A DNA stretch of 26,650 bases, taken from positions 1 through 26,650 of the forward strand of contig JAUROO010000120.1 of assembly GCA_030829765.1 (NCBI GenBank), given 5' to 3'. The notes beneath the pieces were generated by a model. The model was not told the DNA's origin. It was given only the letters and a program-made list of their open reading frames with translations, and did no database searches. The DNA is from Miltoncostaeales bacterium. Lineage in GTDB: Bacteria > Actinomycetota > Thermoleophilia > Miltoncostaeales > Miltoncostaeaceae. Shown in pieces: positions 22,063 to 26,650 of this stretch. A program made the translations under genes and the position numbers. Position 1 is the first letter of the stretch, and each line of letters opens with the position of its first letter.

Positions 22063-22260
22063 CTATCGCCTCCCCAGGAGCCGCAGGATCGCGGGACGGT
22101 CGACCTCGGCGATCGAGGCAGGGCGGCCGCTGGCGCGCTTCTGCTTGGCCGACATGTGCTCGAGGTTGTGCCGGAGCCCCGAGTGCACGTACATGATCTT
22201 GCCCTTCCGCGTGACGCGGAAGCGCTTCGAGGCCGACTTGTTGGTCTTCATCTTGGGCAT
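22063..22260 (-). CDS. rpmI: 50S ribosomal protein L35
   Basis: A small basic large-subunit protein of 65 aa. MPKMKTNKSASKRFRVT is the standard L35 start, followed by HNLEHMSAKQKR. It lies between infC (19-base gap) and rplT (3-base gap), the canonical order. Confidence 0.97.
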   Translation of the reverse strand: MPKMKTNKSASKRFRVTRKGKIMYVHSGLRHNLEHMSAKQKRASGRPASIAEVDRPAILRLLGRR

Positions 22261-22279
22261 TGCTGGGTGTCCGTGCTTC

Positions 22280-22915
22280 CTAGGAGTTCTCTGCGTCGTC
22301 CGGAGCCTCCGCCGCGGCGGGCTGCCCCTGGTCCTGCGGCGGTGACTTGTCCTTCTTGGGCGGTGAGACGTCCTTCACCGGAGCGAGCATCATGATCATG
22401 TTCCGGCCATCGAGGTTCGGACGGCTCTCGATGATGGCGAGGTCTTCGACCTCCTCCGCCAACTGGAGGAGGATGGCCTCCCCCCGCTCCGGATGCATGA
22501 GCTCCCGGCCCCGGAACATGATCGTGACCTTGACCTTGTCCTTGTGCTTGAGGAAGCGCAGGACGTGGCCCTTCTTGGTCTCGTAGTCATGCGGATCGAT
22601 CTTGGGCCGGAACTTGATCTCCTTGACGGTGATCGTGCTCTGGTGCTTTCGCGCCTGCTTTGCCTTCTGCTCCTGCTCGTAGCGCCACTTCCCGTAATCC
22701 ATGATGCGGCATACGGGTGGCCGCGCCTCAGGTGCCACCTCGACGAGGTCGAGGTTCAGCCCGATGGCGATGTCCAGGGCCTCGTTGGTGGGTACCTCTC
22801 CACGGTTCTCGCCCAGTTCGTCGATGAGCCGGACCTTCTCGACGCGGATGGCGTCGTTGATCCGGGTCGACGGCCCTGCGGGCGGCCGGGTATCGGGTCC
22901 GCGCCTAGGAGGCAC
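22280..22915 (-). CDS. infC: Translation initiation factor IF-3
   Basis: Binds the 30S subunit, prevents premature 50S joining and proofreads the start codon and initiator tRNA. The 211-aa protein has an N-domain (RINDAIRVEKVRLID at 18-32; PEARPPVCRIMDYGKWRYE at about 61-79). A Lys-rich linker and the C-domain (KEIKFRPKIDPHDY, FRGREL) follow, then a roughly 25-residue Pro/Glu-rich tail longer than in E. coli. The start is GTG at 22915: an in-frame TAG lies two codons upstream, and RIND begins only 17 residues in. No SD is adjacent to this GTG. The only good one, AGGAGG at 22947-22942, is 26 bases away and better placed for a short out-of-frame ORF. Confidence 0.95.
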   Translation of the reverse strand: MPPRRGPDTRPPAGPSTRINDAIRVEKVRLIDELGENRGEVPTNEALDIAIGLNLDLVEVAPEARPPVCRIMDYGKWRYEQEQKAKQARKHQSTITVKEIKFRPKIDPHDYETKKGHVLRFLKHKDKVKVTIMFRGRELMHPERGEAILLQLAEEVEDLAIIESRPNLDGRNMIMMLAPVKDVSPPKKDKSPPQDQGQPAAAEAPDDAENS

Positions 22916-22934
22916 GGGCTACGGGCGTCGTCAG
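22905..22934 (-). other. Possible upstream mini-ORF overlapping the infC start
   Basis: AGGAGG (22947-22942) is followed 7 bases later by CTG (22934). Reading CTG ACG ACG CCC GTA GCC CGT GCC TCC TAG gives nine codons that end within infC, out of frame with it. This could recruit ribosomes that then reinitiate at the infC GTG. A CTG start makes it speculative, although IF-3 itself controls use of non-AUG starts. Confidence 0.25.
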
Positions 22935-22955
22935 GCGAGCCCCTCCTGCAGATCG

Positions 22956-22970
22956 GGGCGCGGAGCGCCC
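22956..22970 (-). promoter_or_regulatory. Hairpin in the infC leader
   Basis: GGGCGC (22956-22961) and GCGCCC (22965-22970) form a 6-bp stem with a three-base loop. It sits just upstream of the AGGAGG in the roughly 78-base infC leader and could influence ribosome loading. It is too small to be called an L20 leader. Confidence 0.35.
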
Positions 22971-22999
22971 GGTTGACGTGTGCTTCACAAAGCCGGGGC

Positions 23000-23005
23000 A
23001 CCATA
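23000..23005 (-). promoter_or_regulatory. Putative extended -10 box (TGC)TATGGT for the infC operon
   Basis: TATGGT on the minus strand is preceded by TGC. It predicts a start near 22993 and a leader of about 78 bases for the infC-rpmI-rplT-pheST-arg train. No clear -35. Confidence 0.45.
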
Positions 23006-23065
23006 GCAGTCCGGGGCGGCAGTGCCGTAGCACCGTCCGTCCGGGTGATGCGACACGATGCGCTC

Positions 23066-23788
23066 ATGCCCGAGGTGATGCTGGGCGGCCGGCCGGTGCC
23101 CTACCAGCTGGTGCGCAACCCCCGTTCCCGCCACGTGAGGATGACGCTCACACCCGACGGCCTGCGCGTGTCGGCGCCCTCGCGTCTTCCCGAGCGCGAG
23201 GTGCACCGGGCCGTGGCATCGAAGGAGCGCTGGCTGCTGCGCCACGCCGACAAGCTGGCCCCCGCGCCGCCGATTCCGCTGGTGGACGGCATGGCACTGC
23301 CCTTCCTGGATGGCGAGGTGGAGCTGGGGGTGCGCGAGGGCGCACGGGCAACGGGGGCGCTCACGCCCCTCGAGGGCCGGCTGCGGGTGCGCACCCCCGA
23401 TCCGCTGCGCGTCCGCGAACTGGTGGAGCGGGCTTACCGGGATGCCGCGCGCGAGTGGTTCCGCCTGCAGTGCGAGGACCATGCTCAGGCCATCGGCGCG
23501 GGCCCGGCGTCCATCGGGATACGCGACCCGCGCACCCGCTGGGGGTCGTGCTCGTCCTCCGGGGCGGTGTCGTTCAGCTGGCGGCTGCTGATGGCGCCCG
23601 CGCGCGTTGCCGAGTACGTAGTGGTGCACGAACTCGCCCATCTGGTGCACCTGGACCACTCGCCCGCGTTCTGGGACCTGGTGGCGTCGGTACGGCCCGG
23701 GCACCGCGAGGAGTCGGCATGGCTCGCCGAGCACGGCGCCTGGCTGTGGCGGTCACCAGGCACCGGGCCGCGACCGCCCTGCCCCTAG
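23066..23788 (+). CDS. YgjP/WLM-type zinc metallopeptidase (DUF45, M48-like)
   Basis: A 240-aa predicted zinc metallopeptidase of the YgjP-like family. HELAH at 188-192 gives two zinc ligands and the catalytic Glu, and His198 in HLDHSPAFW is the likely third ligand. The family-typical RTRWGSCSSSG (157-167) precedes it, and the N-terminal part (PVPYQLVRNPRSRHVRMTL, then RVSAPSRLPEREV) is the usual YgjP lead-in. It is probably cytoplasmic; substrate unknown. ATG at 23066 is chosen because MPEVMLGGRPVPY aligns with the normal family start. An in-frame ATG at 23048 would add six residues. Its TAG overlaps the TAG of the convergent transporter gene in the sequence CTAG. Confidence 0.88.
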   Translation: MPEVMLGGRPVPYQLVRNPRSRHVRMTLTPDGLRVSAPSRLPEREVHRAVASKERWLLRHADKLAPAPPIPLVDGMALPFLDGEVELGVREGARATGALTPLEGRLRVRTPDPLRVRELVERAYRDAAREWFRLQCEDHAQAIGAGPASIGIRDPRTRWGSCSSSGAVSFSWRLLMAPARVAEYVVVHELAHLVHLDHSPAFWDLVASVRPGHREESAWLAEHGAWLWRSPGTGPRPPCP

Positions 23789-25179
23789 GGCCGTGCCTGC
23801 ACGAACGCGTCCGTGACGCCCGGGACGCCGTCGCGGATCGCCCGGCGCACGCGTCCGCCGGTGTCATGCGCCTCCGAGAGCGTGGCGGCGCCCAGGGACA
23901 GCGTCACGTAGGCCACCACCCCGTCCGGGGTGCGCACCAGGCGCACGGCATGCGGCGGACGGCCGCACTCGCGCTCGACCAGGGCCTGCACGGCGCGCTG
24001 GGTGGTGGCGTCATCACCGACCTCCGCTGCCGGGCGCGGGGGTTCCAGCGGTTCCACATGCGAGTTCACGCGGTCCACCTCCGGCACCGATGCGACCACC
24101 GCGCGCTCCACCGCGCGGGCCACCGAGTCAGCCTCGGTGAGCGGCGTGGATGCCGGCAGCTTCAGGTGCATCGACGCCTCGGTGCCCGAATCGAGGTGAA
24201 GGATGCGCACGTTGTGGATCTCGCGCACGCGCGGGACCTCGTGCGCCACCGCCAGCACGCGCTCGGCGAGATCCTCGTCATGCCCCTCCCGACGCTCCAC
24301 ATGAACGACCACGTCGGCCCCGGGCACGGCGGCCTCGATGGCGTCCTCGACCTCGTCGGCAACCGCATGACCACGTCCCACGGACTCCCCGGGCGGAACG
24401 CCGATGACAACATCGGCGAACGCCCGACCCGCGGCGGAACGCATGCGCAGGCGACGGAGTTCGACCGCAGGCCCCATGGCCGACACGGCCGCGCGCACTG
24501 CGGCCTCGTCGGCGTCGGGGACGCGATCCATGAGCACCTCCACGTTCTCATGCATCAGACGACCGGCCGCCACGAGCACCAGTACAGAGACGAACAGCGC
24601 GGCGGCGGAATCGGCCCACGCGGCGCCCGCCCTGACCAGCAGCAGGCCGACGAGAACCGCAGTGGTGCCCGCGAGATCACTCGCGAAATGCAGTGCGCTG
24701 CCCTTGAGGGCCGCACTGGAGAAGCGGCGCGCCGCCCGCGTGAGCGCCACCGTGCGACCGAGGTCGATGACCATGATCAGGACGGCTACGGCGATCGCCC
24801 ACCAGGTGGCATTCACATCGTGACCGCCCTGCGCCAGACGCTGGATGGCCTCGAAGGCGATCCAGAGGCTGACCACCACCAGCACCGCGCCCTCGGCAAG
24901 GGCCGACAGGTGCTCCGCCTTGCCATGGCCGTAGGGGTGGGTGCGGTCGGCAGGGCGCGCCGCCACACCCACGGCAAATAGCGCGAGCAGCGCCGCCACC
25001 AGGTCAGTGCCCGAGTGGATTGCCTCCGAGATGAAGGCCAGGCTGCCGGTGGCGAGCCCGGTTCCGAGCTTGATGCCGATGAGCAGCACGGCAGCCCCCA
25101 CGGACACCAACGCGACGCGCCGCGGCGTGCCGCCCATGCCCTGGCCGTGCCCGTCGGCGTGGGAGTGCCCCATTCCCAT
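23785..25179 (-). CDS. Cation diffusion facilitator (metal efflux) with three C-terminal domains
   Basis: A proton-driven exporter of divalent metal ions (zinc, or another such ion), 464 aa; most CDF proteins have about 300. The N-terminus is His-rich (MGMGHSHADGHG). Six membrane spans fill about 24-205. The transport site HxxxD occurs in TM2 (H55-D59) and again in TM5 (H164-D168), an arrangement usual for Zn/Cd transporters. HPYGHGKAEHLSA (81-93) is the family loop. After the membrane part I see three successive betalpha-betabeta-type segments instead of one. They lie at about 213-297, 300-381 and 388-464; the first two contain (V)HVE(R/P)-like closing strands. ATG at 25179 is chosen: the longer frame is not protein-like, and TAACAT lies 8 bases upstream. 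ATG at 25173 is a minor alternative. Paired palindromes flank the promoter. Confidence 0.92.
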   Translation of the reverse strand: MGMGHSHADGHGQGMGGTPRRVALVSVGAAVLLIGIKLGTGLATGSLAFISEAIHSGTDLVAALLALFAVGVAARPADRTHPYGHGKAEHLSALAEGAVLVVVSLWIAFEAIQRLAQGGHDVNATWWAIAVAVLIMVIDLGRTVALTRAARRFSSAALKGSALHFASDLAGTTAVLVGLLLVRAGAAWADSAAALFVSVLVLVAAGRLMHENVEVLMDRVPDADEAAVRAAVSAMGPAVELRRLRMRSAAGRAFADVVIGVPPGESVGRGHAVADEVEDAIEAAVPGADVVVHVERREGHDEDLAERVLAVAHEVPRVREIHNVRILHLDSGTEASMHLKLPASTPLTEADSVARAVERAVVASVPEVDRVNSHVEPLEPPRPAAEVGDDATTQRAVQALVERECGRPPHAVRLVRTPDGVVAYVTLSLGAATLSEAHDTGGRVRRAIRDGVPGVTDAFVQARP

Positions 25180-25183
25180 GGGG
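25168..25183. promoter_or_regulatory. Palindromic operator candidate CCCCAT-TCCC-ATGGGG (site 1)
   Basis: A 16-bp palindrome with 6-bp half-sites and a 4-bp centre covers the transporter start codon and predicted transcription start. A nearly identical site lies 74 bp upstream. The position over +1 is that of a typical repressor operator. Confidence 0.5.
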
Positions 25184-25187
25184 CGGA

Positions 25188-25193
25188 ATGTTA
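25188..25193 (-). promoter_or_regulatory. Putative -10 box TAACAT, leaderless, for the metal exporter
   Basis: TAACAT on the minus strand ends 8 bases before the ATG at 25179, with no SD. It lies between the two palindromes. Confidence 0.4.
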
Positions 25194-25241
25194 TGCCCCG
25201 GCAAAGGAGTTTCCCCGGAACATCGACACCTCGGGCGAAAA

Positions 25242-25257
25242 CCCCATGGGAATGGGC
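25242..25257. promoter_or_regulatory. Palindromic operator candidate CCCCAT-GGGA-ATGGGC (site 2)
   Basis: Matches the reverse complement of site 1 at 15 of 16 positions. Its centre is 74 bp from that of site 1, about seven helical turns, so both face the same side of the DNA. It also lies upstream of the divergent small gene at 25313. Confidence 0.5.
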
Positions 25258-25299
25258 CTTACGGCCATTTCGCGACCGCAACGCGTCCGACCCGCGCGC

Positions 25300-25305
25300 T
25301 AGCCT
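25300..25305 (+). promoter_or_regulatory. Putative -10 box TAGCCT for the small gene at 25313
   Basis: TAGCCT ends 7 bases before the ATG at 25313, fitting the leaderless pattern. Confidence 0.4.
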
Positions 25306-25312
25306 TACGAAC

Positions 25313-25627
25313 ATGCGTTCTCCACATCACGACAAGCACGCAGGCAGGGCAACCCAACTCACCCTCGTGAGCACGCCCGAGCCCATGACGACGCCGGCCC
25401 CGGCCGCGTCGCGGCGCCGTCCGCGCGGCCGCCTCGGCCGCAACGAGCGGATGGCGCTGCGCCTCGACGACATCGCGGTGCAGTCCGAGCGTGATGCCGC
25501 CGCAGCGGTGATGGCGCACGACGACGTCACGGCGCGGGAGTTGCTCGAGAGGGCCGGTGCCGCCCGCAAGGCGGCGTCACTGCTGCGAGCCGGACCCACG
25601 GGCGTGCGCGACCTGCTGGCCTCCTAG
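25313..25627 (+). CDS. Hypothetical small basic protein (up to 104 aa)
   Basis: Not recognised. The C-terminal 65 residues look solidly coding: GC-rich third positions and a charged helical segment with RNERMALRLDDIAVQSERDAA, then a helix ending GPTGVRDLLAS. The N-terminal part is Pro/Ala/Arg-rich and low in complexity. ATG at 25313 is supported by TAGCCT 7 bases upstream, but the first 18 codons have a less typical third-base pattern. GTG at 25367 (86 aa) or ATG at 25385 (80 aa) are therefore possible starts. No signal peptide or membrane span. The stop TAG overlaps the stop of the convergent zinc-ribbon gene as CTAG (25624-25627). Confidence 0.55.
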   Translation: MRSPHHDKHAGRATQLTLVSTPEPMTTPAPAASRRRPRGRLGRNERMALRLDDIAVQSERDAAAAVMAHDDVTARELLERAGAARKAASLLRAGPTGVRDLLAS

Positions 25628-25779
25628 CGCCCCTCGGGCTCCGGCACGACGGGAATCCACACGTACGTGCAGTTCCGGCAGCGCCGGACGTCCTGGCCGA
25701 TGTCCTCGGAGTCCCGCTCGGCGCAGGTGGGGCAGCGGGGCTGGGCATCATCCGTGGCGGCAGGGTCCTCGGTGCTCAT
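25624..25779 (-). CDS. Small zinc-ribbon protein (51 aa)
   Basis: A short ORF reading MSTEDPAATDDAQPRCPTC and onward, with two knuckles, CPTC at 16-19 and CRNC at 34-37, a rubredoxin- or zinc-ribbon-like spacing. The aromatic pair YVW follows the second knuckle, as in many zinc ribbons. The N-terminus is acidic and the tail is Pro/Glu-rich. It is probably a one-zinc cytoplasmic protein of unknown role. The ATG at 25779 is preceded by TAGCCT ending 6 bases upstream without an SD, matching the leaderless pattern and supporting both start and reality of the gene. The stop codon overlaps that of the convergent gene. Confidence 0.75.
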   Translation of the reverse strand: MSTEDPAATDDAQPRCPTCAERDSEDIGQDVRRCRNCTYVWIPVVPEPEGR

Positions 25780-25785
25780 GTGACG

Positions 25786-25791
25786 AGGCTA
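25786..25791 (-). promoter_or_regulatory. Putative -10 box TAGCCT, leaderless, for the 51-aa zinc-ribbon gene
   Basis: TAGCCT on the minus strand ends 6 bases before the ATG at 25779. It is 18 bases from the opposed box of the SIS-domain gene. Confidence 0.5.
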
Positions 25792-25809
25792 CCCGTGACC
25801 GCCCGCCAC

Positions 25810-25815
25810 TAGGGT
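25810..25815 (+). promoter_or_regulatory. Putative -10 box TAGGGT, leaderless, for the SIS-domain gene
   Basis: TAGGGT ends 7 bases before the ATG at 25823, with no SD. The whole divergent gap is 43 bases. Confidence 0.5.
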
Positions 25816-25822
25816 GCACCCG

Positions 25823-26650
25823 ATGCCCGGTCGTACAGACACCGGACTCTGGGCCGACCTGCAACTGACCCCCGGCACCGTCACGCGCACCATCGCGGAC
25901 GCCCGCGGGTTTGACGAGGTCGCCGCCCTGCTCACCGCGCCCGGGGTGCGACGCGTGATCGTCACAGGCAATGGTGCCCAGTGGCACGCATCGCTGGCGC
26001 TGTGGCTGGCGTGGCTCGCCGTGCCGCACCCGCCCGTTGAGGTACTCGCCGTTCCCGGGGGCCTCGTGGCCCGGGGTGCGTTCCCGTGGCGCGACGGCGA
26101 TCGCCTGCTCGCACTCTCCAGTTCCGGCGAATTCCGTGACGTGATCGAGGCGATCGAGGCAGGTGCCCCCCAGCCCATCGCCGCCATCACGGCGAACCCG
26201 GGATCGACCATCGGCCGGGCCGCCACGGCACGCGCACTGGTGCATGTGGACACCCTGCGGGCGCGCACCCACACGCAGGGATATGCGGGCTCGGTGGCGG
26301 CCGGACTCGCCGTCCTGGCACAGATGTCCGATGACGATGTGCTGGCGGATGCGGCCGCCACCGCGGGGGCACGCCTCGCGCCACTGGTCGAGCATGCCGC
26401 GGGCCTCCCGCCGCATGACGGCACGCGCCCGCACGCCGGCGTGTGCGTGGGCACCGGGCCGGCCTGGCCCGCGGCGCTGCACACCGCACTGTGCCTGCGC
26501 GAGGTGTCGATCCTGCCGGTGGACGGGTATGAGACGCGTGAGGGGGCGACCACCGGCCGGTTCGCCACGGTGCCCGGGGACCTGGCCGTGACCGTCGCCG
26601 GCCCGGTGCCCGACCCCCTCCTGGACGAGGCCGCAGGCATCCTTGCCGAC
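25823..26650 (+). CDS. SIS-domain protein (sugar isomerase/GlmS-isomerase-like), 3' end outside the window
   Basis: An open frame of 276 codons from ATG at 25823 to the window edge, without a stop. The fold follows the SIS (phosphosugar-binding) pattern. VIVTGNGAQWHASLALWLAW (46-65) corresponds to the G.G.S...A start of the domain. LLALSSSGEFRDVIEAIEAG (95-114) is the S.SG.T.D phosphate-binding loop, and AITANPGSTIGRAA (121-134) the next strand. A second SIS copy may begin near 210-220 (GVCVGTGPAWPAALHTAL). There is no N-terminal glutaminase domain, so it is not a full GlmS. It could be a GlmS-like deaminase/isomerase or a binding protein; the residues seen do not decide. The start is backed by TAGGGT 7 bases upstream. 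Confidence 0.8.
   Translation, partial: MPGRTDTGLWADLQLTPGTVTRTIADARGFDEVAALLTAPGVRRVIVTGNGAQWHASLALWLAWLAVPHPPVEVLAVPGGLVARGAFPWRDGDRLLALSSSGEFRDVIEAIEAGAPQPIAAITANPGSTIGRAATARALVHVDTLRARTHTQGYAGSVAAGLAVLAQMSDDDVLADAAATAGARLAPLVEHAAGLPPHDGTRPHAGVCVGTGPAWPAALHTALCLREVSILPVDGYETREGATTGRFATVPGDLAVTVAGPVPDPLLDEAAGILAD

Noticed and set aside
22916..22999. A classical L20 autoregulatory leader before infC
   Set aside because: Only one small 6-bp hairpin is visible; the long-range pseudoknot and L20-mimic sites cannot be found in this short leader.

Overview
The window is GC-rich chromosomal DNA from what is most likely an actinomycetote, perhaps of the class Thermoleophilia. Two syntenic blocks support this. 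One is infC-rpmI-rplT-(TsnR-like rRNA methylase)-pheS-pheT-argC-argJ-argB-argD. The other is lysA-hom-thrC-thrB. Both orders are known from mycobacteria and other actinobacteria. The class-level assignment is an impression from protein similarity, not a computed placement. I see no mobile elements, CRISPR arrays, tRNA or rRNA genes.

Layout, left to right. (1) 1-3.0 kb, minus strand: a tal-glpX-small ORF operon (transaldolase, class II fructose-1,6-bisphosphatase, a 101-aa protein), followed by a separately promoted SAM methyltransferase. (2) 3.1-6.8 kb: a membrane-anchored spermidine-synthase-like protein on the plus strand. It is followed by a small zinc-ribbon/one-TM gene pair, two pentapeptide-repeat genes (the first frameshifted) and a divergent VOC-fold protein. 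(3) 6.8-11.4 kb, minus: lysA-hom-thrC-thrB, which makes lysine and threonine from the aspartate branch. (4) 11.45-12.85 kb, plus: an alpha/beta hydrolase translationally coupled to a family 5 uracil-DNA glycosylase. (5) 12.85-13.12 kb: a gap without an ordinary gene that holds what looks like a complete small transcription unit on the minus strand. It has a TATGAT box, an almost full-length match to the 16S anti-Shine-Dalgarno tail, a very short ORF, a multi-stem structured region and a strong terminator hairpin. (6) 13.1-22.9 kb, minus: a ten-gene train from infC to argD joining translation (IF-3, L35, L20, rRNA methylase, PheRS) to arginine synthesis. (7) 23.0-26.65 kb: a YgjP-type metallopeptidase, a cation diffusion facilitator with an unusually long cytoplasmic region, two small genes, and the start of a SIS-domain protein that runs off the window.

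Genes inside operons are joined mostly by 4-base ATGA/GTGA overlaps; in one case (argC/argJ) the overlap is CTGA, implying a CTG start. By contrast, many first genes of transcription units have a TANNNT hexamer only 6-10 bases before the start codon and no Shine-Dalgarno sequence, which points to leaderless mRNAs. The best candidates for something undescribed are the 12.85-13.05 kb RNA/leader-peptide unit, the paired 16-bp palindromes at the promoter of the metal exporter, and the three tandem C-terminal domains of that exporter.
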